From Silanimonas sp. (lineage in GTDB: Bacteria; Pseudomonadota; Gammaproteobacteria; Xanthomonadales; Xanthomonadaceae), in the NCBI GenBank assembly GCA_026005095.1, contig BPKK01000008.1:33356-97355 (forward strand): a stretch of 64,000 nt of DNA, given 5' to 3'. The stretch's first letter is position 1; the number at the start of each line of letters is the position of its first letter. The position numbers and the translations under genes are program-made. Below, in pieces: positions 8,117-16,437 of this stretch. The notes beneath the pieces are model-generated. The model saw only the letters and a program-made list of their open reading frames with translations. It was not told where the DNA came from and made no database searches.

Positions 8117-8831
8117 GCGCCTGCGCCCCGCCACCTGGCTGCTTGCCACTCTGGCCGCGTGGGCCTTCGGCCTGCTGCTGCTTGCCGTGGCCGGTCTCGG
8201 CGGCCGGGTGGGACCGCACCCGGCCAATCCTGCCCTGGCCCCGCCAGTGCCGGAACTGCGCTTCCGCGAGACGGCTTCGCGACTCGGCCCGCCCGAGCAG
8301 TACCTCGCCGTGGGCGAGCGGCCGCTGTTTTCTCCAGACCGCCGCCCGGCGCCGGTGGCCGTGGCGGCCGTCGAGCAGAAAGCGCCCTTCGAGGGCGTGC
8401 TGACCTCGGTGGTGCTCACCGAGTCCCTGCGCATGGCGGTGTTCAGCGAGCAGAACGGGCAAGTGAATCGCCGTGTGCGCCTTGGCGATCCCATCCCCGG
8501 TACGGCCTGGCGGCTCGTCGGGCTGGAGCCGCGCCGCGCCACCCTGGAAGGTCCGGAAGGTCAGCGCGTGCTCGACCTGCGCCTGTTCGACGGCCAAGGC
8601 GGTTCGCTGCCCACTCCGATTCCGTTCGCCGAGGCCAAGCCCGAGCAGTCCACGGCCCCCGGTGCGCCGCAAAGTCTGGTCGAACAGGCCGCGGCCGCCG
8701 AGGCCGAGGCCCAGCGCAGCGCCGCCGATCAGGCCCAGATCGAGGCCATCCGCGCCCGCATCGAGGCGCGCCGCGCGGCCCTGCGCGAGCAGCAGGCCCG
8801 CAACGCCAACGCCCCCATCACCGAGCAATGA
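8109..8831 (+). CDS. gspN: XpsN-type GspN (GspC-like) secretion protein
   Basis: Bitopic inner-membrane protein, 240 residues. It has an N-terminal transmembrane helix (about 10-30), then a periplasmic domain at about 75-165 with the homology-region pattern of GspC/PulC (LTSVVLTESLRMAVF...RVRLGDPIPGTAWRL). It ends in an Ala/Glu-rich probable coiled coil. In Xanthomonas the equivalent XpsN sits between XpsM and the secretin gene and is thought to take the place of GspC; no gspC is present here. GTG at 8109 overlaps the gspM stop. The name gspN is positional; it is not the large GspN of other operons. Confidence 0.82.
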   Translation: MLERLRPATWLLATLAAWAFGLLLLAVAGLGGRVGPHPANPALAPPVPELRFRETASRLGPPEQYLAVGERPLFSPDRRPAPVAVAAVEQKAPFEGVLTSVVLTESLRMAVFSEQNGQVNRRVRLGDPIPGTAWRLVGLEPRRATLEGPEGQRVLDLRLFDGQGGSLPTPIPFAEAKPEQSTAPGAPQSLVEQAAAAEAEAQRSAADQAQIEAIRARIEARRAALREQQARNANAPITEQ

Positions 8832-10942
8832 GCCCCATGAAGACCACGCCGCTGCTGTCCGCCGCCCTTGCCACGGCCCTCGCCGGCTGCGCCACCGTGC
8901 CGGTGCCGGAGGTCCGCCGCAGCGCCGAGGCCGACACCGTGCCGGAGATCCGCCGCGCCGAGGGTGAGGTGCTGGCCGATGCCACGCCCTCCGGCGGGGT
9001 CATGCTGCAGCCCGGCACCGGCCGGGTCATCAACGAGGCGCTGGCCTCGCAGCCGCCACCGGCTCTGCCGCAGGCCGGCGAGGCCACCTTCAACTTCGAG
9101 GGCGAGTCCCTGCACGCGGTGGTGAAGCTCATCCTGGGCGATCTTCTGCAGCAGAACTACGTCATCGCCCCTACCGTGCAGGGCACGGTGACTCTCGGTA
9201 CGCCGCGGCCAGTGAGCCCGGCCCAGGCGCTCGCCCTGCTCGAGATGGTGCTGGGCTGGAACAATGCCCGGCTGATCTGGAGCGAGGGCCGCTATGCCGT
9301 GGTGCCGGCCGACCAGGCGGTGGCCGGCAACCTGCCATTGCGCACCGGCAGCCCGGCTACAGCCCGTGGCTTCGAGCTGCGCGCCGTGCCGCTGCAGTAC
9401 GTCTCGGTCACCGAGATGGAGAAGCTGCTCAAGCCCTACGTGCGCCAGGGCGCGGTGGTGCAGACCGACACCGCGCGCAACCTCATCGTGCTCGGCGGCA
9501 CCCGCAGCGAGCTCGAGAACTATCTGCGCACGGTGCGCATCTTCGATGTCGACTGGCTGAAGGGGATGTCGGTGGGGGTGTTCCCGATCCAGAGCTCGGA
9601 GGCCGAGAAGATCGTCGCCGCGCTGGAGCGCACCTTCGGCCCGGAGAGCGGCACGCCGCTGGCCGGCATGTTCCGCTTCCTGCCGGTGCAGGGGAGCAAC
9701 TCGATCATCGTCATCACGCCCCAGCGCGAGTACCTGCAGGCGGCGCGCGAGTGGATCGAGCGCCTCGACATGGCCGGCGAGGGCGCCCGGCTCTACGTGT
9801 ACGAGGTGAAGTACATGAAGGCCGGCGACCTCGCTTCCCAGCTCGGCACGGTATTCGATGCCCAGGTGAATGCCGGCGGGAGCGGCCCGGCCCCGGTCTC
9901 GCCGGGCCTCACGCCGGTGGAGGTGGGGGCGGTTTCCCGGCCGCCGCAGCAGCGCAGCCAGGCTCCGGCTGCCGGCAGCGCTGGCGGCACTTCGCTGCCG
10001 GGCGGGCGCGGCGGTGAATCCGGTATCGGCATCAGCGCCATCGAGGAGAGCAATGCCCTGATGGTGCGTGCCAGCCCGGCGCAGTGGGAGTCGATCCGCC
10101 GCGCCATCGAGCGGCTCGACGTGATGCCGGCCCAGGTACACATCGAGGCTCAGGTGCTCGAGGTGGCTCTCACCGGCAGTCTCAGCTACGGCGTGAACTG
10201 GTTCTTCGACAATGCCGTCCCGGCCGAGCTGCGCGGCCTGCGCCCCGGACGCGGCAGCCTGGGACAGGTGGCCGGGCAGATCGCCTCAGGCGCCAGCGGT
10301 GGGCCGGCCAGCCTGGCCTACACCTTCACCTCGGCCGATGCCGCCGCCATCGTGAATGCCCTCGACAGCGCCAGCGACGTGCGCGTGCTCTCCACGCCCT
10401 CGGTGTTCGTGCGCAACAACGCCGAGGCCAATCTCACCGTGGGTCAGGACCTGGCGGTGGAGAGCACCACTTTCAATCCCGGCACCGGCACTGGTAACAA
10501 CGTCATCAGCAACATCCAGTACCTGCGCACCGGCACCACGTTGAAAGTGCGGCCGCGCATCGGCGGTGACGGCATGGTCTTTCTCGAGATCAGTCAGACC
10601 ATCAGTTCGCCGAGCGCCGACCCCGGCGCCGGCGGCAACCCGAATGTGAGTACCCGTGAGGTGACCACCGAGGCCATGGTGCAGGATGGCGAGACGGTGA
10701 TGCTGGCCGGCCTGATCAGCCAGACCGACTCCAAAGGCAGCTCCGGCGCGCCGGGGCTTTCGCGCATCCCCTTCCTCGGCGGTGCCTTCGGCCGCCAGAG
10801 CCAGTCGAAGAACCGCACCGAGGTGGTGGTGCTGATCACGCCGCGGGTGGTGCGCAGCCCGCAGCAGACCCGCAGCTATACCGACGAGTACCTCGAGCGC
10901 TTCGAGGGCATGGCGCCGCTGCGCGCGCCGGCCCGCGACTGA
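8828..10942 (+). CDS. gspD: Outer-membrane secretin GspD (lipoprotein)
   Basis: Secretin of 704 residues that forms the outer-membrane pore. The signal peptide ends in the lipobox LAGC (Cys21), so it is probably lipidated. N-domains follow: N0 near 75-145 (FNFEGESLHAVVKLILGDLL), then KH-like N1-N3. A Gly/Pro/Ser-rich low-complexity insert lies at about 350-400. The C-terminal secretin core shows VLSTPSVFVRNNAEA, YLRTGTTLKVRPRI and the closing IPFLGGAFG...VVVLITPRVV. It overlaps the gspN stop by ATGA and is the last gene of the secretion operon. Placement of gspD at the end is the Xps arrangement. Confidence 0.96.
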   Translation: MSPMKTTPLLSAALATALAGCATVPVPEVRRSAEADTVPEIRRAEGEVLADATPSGGVMLQPGTGRVINEALASQPPPALPQAGEATFNFEGESLHAVVKLILGDLLQQNYVIAPTVQGTVTLGTPRPVSPAQALALLEMVLGWNNARLIWSEGRYAVVPADQAVAGNLPLRTGSPATARGFELRAVPLQYVSVTEMEKLLKPYVRQGAVVQTDTARNLIVLGGTRSELENYLRTVRIFDVDWLKGMSVGVFPIQSSEAEKIVAALERTFGPESGTPLAGMFRFLPVQGSNSIIVITPQREYLQAAREWIERLDMAGEGARLYVYEVKYMKAGDLASQLGTVFDAQVNAGGSGPAPVSPGLTPVEVGAVSRPPQQRSQAPAAGSAGGTSLPGGRGGESGIGISAIEESNALMVRASPAQWESIRRAIERLDVMPAQVHIEAQVLEVALTGSLSYGVNWFFDNAVPAELRGLRPGRGSLGQVAGQIASGASGGPASLAYTFTSADAAAIVNALDSASDVRVLSTPSVFVRNNAEANLTVGQDLAVESTTFNPGTGTGNNVISNIQYLRTGTTLKVRPRIGGDGMVFLEISQTISSPSADPGAGGNPNVSTREVTTEAMVQDGETVMLAGLISQTDSKGSSGAPGLSRIPFLGGAFGRQSQSKNRTEVVVLITPRVVRSPQQTRSYTDEYLERFEGMAPLRAPARD

Positions 10943-10959
10943 GTGCGTTCCCGGACCCG

Positions 10960-11736
10960 GTGATGCGGTTCTCCCACGGCCCCGTGCTGCGCGAGCTGCT
11001 CGGCCGCGAGTGGCGCGAGCGTTACCAGGGCAGCCTGCTGGGCGCGGCCTGGCTGGTGCTGCTGCCGTTGGCCCAGCTCGCGGTGCTGGCCTTCGTGTTC
11101 GGCCAACTACTGCCGGCGCGCTCGGCCAGCGCCGGCATGGCCTATCCGGTGTTCCTCGCCCTTGGCCTCTTCCCCTGGCTGCTGTTCGCCAATGCGGTGA
11201 ACCGAGGCGTTACCACCTACCTCGACCATGCCGGGCTGATCGCCCGCGTGCCCCTGCCGCCTGCGCTCTACGTGCACGCACGGGTGCTGGCGAGCGTGCT
11301 GGTGGATTTGAGTGGGTTCCTCGTGGTGCTCGCCGTGCTGCTCGTTCTGGGCCTGCGGCCCTCGGTGCCTGGTCTGCTCGCCGCCACGGTGGCGCTGGCG
11401 GTGCTGGCACTGATGGCCTTGGCCTTGGCCCGCATCGCCGCCCTGCTGCAGGTCTTCGTCCGCGATCTCGCGCCCCTCGTGGGCCAGCTCACCGGCCTTG
11501 GATTCTTCCTCGCGCCGGTGCTCTACGAACGCGCGCAGCTGCCGGCGCCGGTGGCTGTGACGCTGGGCTGGAACCCACTGGTGGCGCCGATCGAGGCGAT
11601 CCGCGGCGGGCTCTCGGGCGGCGCGGCCCTGCCGTGGGCGGCGCTTGCCGCCTCGGCGGCGGTAGCTGTGCTACTGCTCGGCCTCTCGCTCGCCCTGCAG
11701 CGCCGGGCCGGCCGGCATCTGGAGGACTTCCTGTGA
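10960..11736 (+). CDS. Polysaccharide ABC exporter permease (Wzm-like, ABC-2 family)
   Basis: Integral membrane permease, 258 residues, of the ABC-2 type exporting O-antigen or similar glycans across the inner membrane. The N-terminal REWRERYQGSLLGAAWLVLLPL is the family signature, followed by about six hydrophobic helices and the LGFFLAPVLYER and WNPLVAPIEAIR motifs near the C-terminus. The start is GTG at 10960 or the immediately following ATG. It lies 17 bases after gspD but in a different functional class. Its stop overlaps the GTG of the ATPase gene, so the two subunits are coupled. Confidence 0.93.
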   Translation: MMRFSHGPVLRELLGREWRERYQGSLLGAAWLVLLPLAQLAVLAFVFGQLLPARSASAGMAYPVFLALGLFPWLLFANAVNRGVTTYLDHAGLIARVPLPPALYVHARVLASVLVDLSGFLVVLAVLLVLGLRPSVPGLLAATVALAVLALMALALARIAALLQVFVRDLAPLVGQLTGLGFFLAPVLYERAQLPAPVAVTLGWNPLVAPIEAIRGGLSGGAALPWAALAASAAVAVLLLGLSLALQRRAGRHLEDFL

Positions 11737-12884
11737 GCGGCGAGTGGCTGGTGCGGCTCTCCGGCGTGGGCAAGCGCTATCCGGTGGTGGGCGCCCGCGG
11801 CGACCGCCTCTCGGCGCTCGGCCGCCTGCTGCTCGGGCGCCCGCCGCGGCGCGAGGTGCCGGTGCTCTCCGGCATCGATCTCGAGGTGCGGCGCGGCGAG
11901 TCACTGGCGATCATCGGCGAGAACGGGGCGGGGAAATCCACCTTGCTCAAGCTCATCACCGGCACACTCACCCCGAGCGAGGGCCGCATCGAGCGCCGCG
12001 GGCGCATCGGTGCCCTGCTCGAACTCGGGGCTGGCTTCCACCCGGAATACAGCGGCCGGGACAACGTGCGCATGGCCGCGGCCCTGCACGGGCTCTCCGG
12101 GGCCGCGCTACAGGCCCGGCTGCCCGAGATCGAGGACTTCGCCGCCATCGGCCGCTACTTCGACGAGCCGGTGAAGCACTACAGCAGCGGCATGGCCATG
12201 CGGCTTGGCTTCGCCGTGGTGGCGGCCACCCGTCCCGACCTCCTCATCACCGACGAGGTGCTGGCGGTGGGCGATGAGCGCTTCCAGAAGAAATGCATCC
12301 GCTGGATCGACAGCTATCTTGCCGGCGGCGGCACCCTGCTGCTGGTCTCCCACAGCCCCTACCACGTGCGCAAGCTCTGCCGCCATGCGCTGTGGCTGCG
12401 TGAGGGCCGGATCGAGGACCAGGGCGAGGCGCACGACGTGTCGCGGCGCTACGAGGCCTGGCTGGAGGGGCGTGATGCGGCCGCCGGCGAAGCGGCAGCG
12501 GAGGGCCTGCCCGAATACCGCATCGAGTCGTTGGCCCTGAGCCTGGTCGGGGGCCGGCTCTCGGTGCGGCTTGCCGCCCGCTCCCGCGAGGGAGATCGCC
12601 CGCACCTGCTGGTGGGCCTGGTGCGGGCCGATGGCACACCGGTGTACGGGGTCAGTACCGAGATCGACGGCCAGGGCCCCTGGCCACTGCCGGAGGGCGG
12701 CTTCGGCGCCCGGCTGGAACTCGATGTCTCGGCCCTGCTGCCCGGCCGCTACCGCTTCCGCGCCCACACCATGGACCCCGAGGCCCTGCGCGTCTTCCAT
12801 ACCGTGGAGCAAGCCTTCGACCTGCCGGGCGAGAGCCGCGAGTTTGGCTTCGTGCGCCTGCCGCACCGCTGGGAGGCGCCATGA
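11733..12884 (+). CDS. Polysaccharide ABC exporter ATPase with Wzt-type C-terminal domain
   Basis: ATPase subunit of the exporter, 383 residues. Walker A GENGAGKST, the HYSSGMAMRLGFA signature region, Walker B LLITDEVLAVGD and the H-loop LLLVSHS are all visible in the first 235 residues. Residues about 255-383 form an extra beta-rich domain of the Wzt C-terminal type, which in known systems recognises the modified end of the glycan. This implies export of a pre-assembled, terminally modified polymer and fits the adjacent methyltransferase. GTG at 11733 overlaps the permease stop (GTGA), and the stop overlaps the next ATG. Confidence 0.93.
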   Translation: MSGEWLVRLSGVGKRYPVVGARGDRLSALGRLLLGRPPRREVPVLSGIDLEVRRGESLAIIGENGAGKSTLLKLITGTLTPSEGRIERRGRIGALLELGAGFHPEYSGRDNVRMAAALHGLSGAALQARLPEIEDFAAIGRYFDEPVKHYSSGMAMRLGFAVVAATRPDLLITDEVLAVGDERFQKKCIRWIDSYLAGGGTLLLVSHSPYHVRKLCRHALWLREGRIEDQGEAHDVSRRYEAWLEGRDAAAGEAAAEGLPEYRIESLALSLVGGRLSVRLAARSREGDRPHLLVGLVRADGTPVYGVSTEIDGQGPWPLPEGGFGARLELDVSALLPGRYRFRAHTMDPEALRVFHTVEQAFDLPGESREFGFVRLPHRWEAP

Positions 12885-13762
12885 GCCCGGCGTCCGCGCG
12901 CACCGATCCGGGCCGCCTGCCGGTGGTGGTGGTGCCGGTGTTCAACGCCTTGGACGCGGTGGATGCCTGTCTCGCCGCGCTCGACCGCAGCCTGGCCCCC
13001 GGAACCCGGGTGCTGCTGGCCGATGATGCCTCCACTGACCCGCGGGTGCCGGCCTTGCTGGAGGGCTGGGTGCGCCGTACCCGGTTGGCCGCCCGCCTGG
13101 TGCGCCGCGAGCGCAACCTAGGCTTCCCGGCCAACTGCAATGCCGCCTTCGCCGAGACCGGCGAGGACGACGTGGTGCTGCTCAACTCCGATGCCGAGCC
13201 GCAGGGGTCATGGCTGGAGCGCTTGGCGGCCTGCCTGGCCAGCGACTACGGCATCGCCTCGGCCACGCCTTGGAGCAACAACGGCGAGATCGTGAGCTTT
13301 CCGCGCTTCGTTTCCCCCAACCCGGTACCCGAGGACCCGATGGCGATCGCGGCGGCGGCCGCACGGCTCGCCCCCATGTACCCGGCGATTCCCACCGCCG
13401 TGGGCTTTTGCATGGCCCTGCGCCGCTCGGCCCTACGCGCCGTGGGCGGCTTCGATGCCGAAACCTTTGGTCGCGGCTATGGCGAGGAGAACGACTGGTG
13501 CCTACGTGCCGAGGCGCATGGCTGGCGCCATGTGCTCTGCGACGATGCCTACGTGGTGCACCACGGCCATGCTTCCTTCGCCGCCACCGGTCTCGCCCCC
13601 GGCGGTGAGAACCTGCGCCGGCTCAATGCGCGATGGCCGGGTTACAACGAGCGCATCGCCCGCTACATCCTCGACGACCCGCTGCGCGGCCCGCGGCAGC
13701 GTCTTGCCGAGGCCCTCGCTATGCTGGCAGCCGAGAGTCCGCAGGGAGATCTGTTCCGATGA
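12881..13762 (+). CDS. Family 2 glycosyltransferase
   Basis: Cytoplasmic GT-A fold transferase, 293 residues. It begins with the nucleotide-sugar binding pattern VVVVPVFNALDAVDACLAAL, then ADDAS, RNLGFPANCNAAF and VVLLNSDAEP, where the Asp pair would bind metal and UDP/dTDP. The acceptor-side region GGFDAETFGRGYGEENDWCLRA contains the ED/EN catalytic base region typical of rhamnosyl- and related transferases. The donor and acceptor cannot be told from sequence. ATGA overlap with the ATPase gene and with the methyltransferase downstream places it in the polysaccharide cassette. Confidence 0.9.
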   Translation: MSPASARTDPGRLPVVVVPVFNALDAVDACLAALDRSLAPGTRVLLADDASTDPRVPALLEGWVRRTRLAARLVRRERNLGFPANCNAAFAETGEDDVVLLNSDAEPQGSWLERLAACLASDYGIASATPWSNNGEIVSFPRFVSPNPVPEDPMAIAAAAARLAPMYPAIPTAVGFCMALRRSALRAVGGFDAETFGRGYGEENDWCLRAEAHGWRHVLCDDAYVVHHGHASFAATGLAPGGENLRRLNARWPGYNERIARYILDDPLRGPRQRLAEALAMLAAESPQGDLFR

Positions 13763-14604
13763 GCGAGGCCACGCCGCTGCCCTTCACCGGCGAGCGCTAC
13801 CACCCGGAAGTGCCGCGCGAGATGGCCTACGAGCACTGGCACCGCTATGCCTTCGCGATGGAGCTGGCGCGCGGCCGCCAGGTGCTGGATGCTGCCTGCG
13901 GCGAGGGTTATGGCGCTGCCCTGCTGGCACGCACCGCCGCCATGGTGACCGGCATCGACCGCGCGCCGGAAGTGATCGCCCATGCCCGAAGCCGCTACGT
14001 GCACCCCAGGCTGCGCTTCCTCGAAGGCGATGTGCTCGATCTCTCCGCCATCGACACCGAGAGCCTCGACCTCGTGGTGAGCTTCGAGACCCTCGAGCAC
14101 CTCGCCGAGCACGATCGCCTGCTTTCTGGGTTCGCTCGGGTGCTGAAGCCCGACGGCCTGCTGCTCATCTCCACGCCGGACAAGCACACCTACACCGACC
14201 TTGCGGGTGAGCAGAACCCGCACCACGTGCGCGAGCTCTACCGCGAGGAGTTCGAGGCCCTGATCGGTCGCCATTTCGTCCGCTGGCGGCTCTATGGCCA
14301 GCGCGTGGTCACCCATTCCCTGCTCTGGCGGCTCGATGGCGGCACCGGCGCCACCACCGCCTTCACCCAGGACGGTGAGGACGTATTCAGTGGCATCCGC
14401 ACCCTGCCGGTGTACCACGTGGCGGTGTGTGCCAAGCGCGGCGAGTCACTGGCCGGCTTGCCAGCTTTGAGCTGCTTTGCCGATGTCCAGCAGAGCATCC
14501 ACGCCCATTACCACCAGGTGATCCGCGAGCTGCTCGCCACCGACCGCTACGCCCACACCTTGCGCGAGCGCCTGCGCGCCGCCGGTTTGCCCGACGGCCC
14601 GTGA
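13759..14604 (+). CDS. SAM-dependent methyltransferase (class I)
   Basis: A 281-residue class I methyltransferase. The SAM-binding motif I is VLDAACGEGYGAALLA; GIDRAPEVIAHA supplies the acidic ribose-binding position; VSFETLEHL and the following LKPDGLLLISTPD match motifs of the UbiE/Methyltransf_11 group. The N-terminal PLPFTGERYHPEVP is common in methyltransferases of glycan clusters. By context it may methylate the growing or terminal sugar, which could be the feature read by the Wzt C-terminal domain; this is inference. The start overlaps the preceding stop (ATGA), and the stop overlaps the next GTG. Confidence 0.88.
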   Translation: MSEATPLPFTGERYHPEVPREMAYEHWHRYAFAMELARGRQVLDAACGEGYGAALLARTAAMVTGIDRAPEVIAHARSRYVHPRLRFLEGDVLDLSAIDTESLDLVVSFETLEHLAEHDRLLSGFARVLKPDGLLLISTPDKHTYTDLAGEQNPHHVRELYREEFEALIGRHFVRWRLYGQRVVTHSLLWRLDGGTGATTAFTQDGEDVFSGIRTLPVYHVAVCAKRGESLAGLPALSCFADVQQSIHAHYHQVIRELLATDRYAHTLRERLRAAGLPDGP

Positions 14605-15479
14605 CGGCATCGCGCGGCAGCGGCGGGGTCGATGCCGTGGTGGTGGCCTACGACAGTGCCAGCACCCTCGATGCCTGCCTGCGTTCCTTGCTGGCGCAGC
14701 CGCCGCTCGTCCGCCTCGTGGTCGTAGACAACGGCTCGCGCGACGACAGCCGGGCGCGGGTTCGGGCCATGGCGGCCGGCGAGCCGCGCCTCTCGCTCCT
14801 CGAACTCGACCACAACCCGGGCTTCGCGGCCGCCTGCAACGCCGGGGCCGCGGTCGGGGATTCGTCCTGGCTGCTGTTCGTGAACCCCGACTGCGAGCTG
14901 CCGCAGGGGGCCCTCGAGCGCCTGCTGGCGCATGCCGCCACCATGCCCGCACCCGGCGCCCTCGGTGCCGACCTGCGCGATGCTGAAGGCCGGCGCGACG
15001 CCGCCGCGCGACGGCACGACCTCAGCCTCGCCCGCCTGCTCGCCGCCCGCGGCGGGCGCGATGCGCTCGCCATCCCGGTGGAGGAGGGCAGAGCCCTGCA
15101 ACCCGTGGAGGCCTGCTCCGGGGCTCTGATGCTGGTGCCGCGCGCGGCCTTCGACCGTATCGGCGGCTGGGATGCCGGCTACCGCCTGCATGTCGAAGAT
15201 CTCGACTTCTGCCGCCGCCTGCGCGGCGCCGGCTTCACCGTGGCGGTGGCCAACGACGTGCCGGTGCTGCACCACCGCGGGGTGTCGAGCCGCGCCCGGC
15301 CGCTGTTCGTGGAATGGCACAAGCACCGCGGCCTGTGGCGTTACTGGCGGCGCTTCGAGGCGCCGGGTCGGGCCTGGGCCTGGCGGCCGCTGGTGGCCCT
15401 GGCCCTCGCGGCGCGTTTCACACTGATCGCCCTGCCGCGTGCGATGCTGGGCGCTCACTTCCGCCGCCGCGCCCGATGA
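14601..15479 (+). CDS. Family 2 glycosyltransferase, rhamnosyltransferase-like
   Basis: A 292-residue GT-A glycosyltransferase. The N-terminus AVVVAYDSASTLDACLRSLL, the VVVDNGSRDDS segment and LLFVNPDCELP in place of a DxD motif are typical of the WbbL-like rhamnosyltransferase group. The acceptor region GGWDAGYRLHVEDLDFCRRL has the conserved ED. A hydrophobic stretch near the C-terminus (LVALALAARFTLIALP) may associate with the membrane. The start was set at GTG 14601, overlapping the methyltransferase stop. Substrate unknown. Confidence 0.88.
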   Translation: MTASRGSGGVDAVVVAYDSASTLDACLRSLLAQPPLVRLVVVDNGSRDDSRARVRAMAAGEPRLSLLELDHNPGFAAACNAGAAVGDSSWLLFVNPDCELPQGALERLLAHAATMPAPGALGADLRDAEGRRDAAARRHDLSLARLLAARGGRDALAIPVEEGRALQPVEACSGALMLVPRAAFDRIGGWDAGYRLHVEDLDFCRRLRGAGFTVAVANDVPVLHHRGVSSRARPLFVEWHKHRGLWRYWRRFEAPGRAWAWRPLVALALAARFTLIALPRAMLGAHFRRRAR

Positions 15480-16420
15480 GTCTTGGCCCGCCCGATCGCC
15501 TCGCCCTGCTCGAAGCCGTGACCCAGGCCCTGGTCGATCCGGTTTTCGTGCTCGACCGCGACGGGCGCTATCTCGAGGCCTTCGGCGGCAGCGATCGCGC
15601 GGCCTACGACAGCTCCGCCTACCTCGTCGGCAAGACCCTGCACGACATCATGCCGGCCGCGCTCGCCGACGGCTTCCTCGCCGACGTGCGGCGGGTGATC
15701 GACACCGGCCAGCCGCATGTCTACGAGTACACCCTCTCGGCCGACGACTGCACCGGAAATGCCCACGACGGCCCGTCAGGGCCGCAGTGGTTCATGGGTC
15801 GCATCGCACCGATCGTGGCCGGAGCGGGCGACGTGCCCGACTGCGTGGCCTGGGTGGTGATCAACATCACCCGCCGCCGGCAGCTCGAGGCCGAACTGCA
15901 GCGCTTTGCCACCACCGACGAGCTCACCGGCCTCCTCAATCGCCGCGCCTTTCTTGCCCGGCTGGAAACGGCGATGGAGACCACCCGCACCGTCGGCCTG
16001 CCGCTGGCGCTCGCCATCCTCGACCTCGATCACTTCAAGGCGGTGAATGATCGCTTCGGCCATGCCGTGGGCGATGCTTTCCTGCGCTACGTGGCGAAGG
16101 CCCTGCTGGCCTGGCCGGCCGCCGGCAAGGTGCTGGGCCGCATCGGCGGCGAGGAATTCGCCGTGCTGTTCGAGGGCCTTGCCCTGCCGCCGGCCGCAGC
16201 TCTGCTGCGCGAGTGGCAGACGCAGTTCCACGCCCGCCCATTCGAACTCGCCGACCAGGCGATCGGCGTAGCCTTCAGTGCCGGCGTGGTGGCCATGGCC
16301 GACGAGGATGCCAGCACCACCGATCTTTTGCGCCGCGCCGACCACTGGCTCTATGAGGCCAAGCATGCCGGACGCGGGCGGGTGGCATACCCGGGCTGGA
16401 TCGACCGGCGCCTGGGCTGA
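15476..16420 (+). CDS. PAS-GGDEF diguanylate cyclase
   Basis: A 314-residue soluble protein with an N-terminal PAS sensor (about 5-140) and a C-terminal GGDEF domain (about 145-305) that makes cyclic di-GMP from two GTP. The signature RIGGEEF is intact, and the metal and GTP residues in ILDLDHFKAVND are present, so activity is expected. The RxxD product-inhibition site five residues before GGEEF is missing (AAGK instead). The ATG overlaps the glycosyltransferase stop as ATGA, so the signalling enzyme is coupled to the polysaccharide cassette and may control its output. It converges on pyrF with a 17-base gap and no visible terminator. Confidence 0.92.
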   Translation: MSLGPPDRLALLEAVTQALVDPVFVLDRDGRYLEAFGGSDRAAYDSSAYLVGKTLHDIMPAALADGFLADVRRVIDTGQPHVYEYTLSADDCTGNAHDGPSGPQWFMGRIAPIVAGAGDVPDCVAWVVINITRRRQLEAELQRFATTDELTGLLNRRAFLARLETAMETTRTVGLPLALAILDLDHFKAVNDRFGHAVGDAFLRYVAKALLAWPAAGKVLGRIGGEEFAVLFEGLALPPAAALLREWQTQFHARPFELADQAIGVAFSAGVVAMADEDASTTDLLRRADHWLYEAKHAGRGRVAYPGWIDRRLG

Positions 16421-16437
16421 CCGGACGGCGTGATGCT

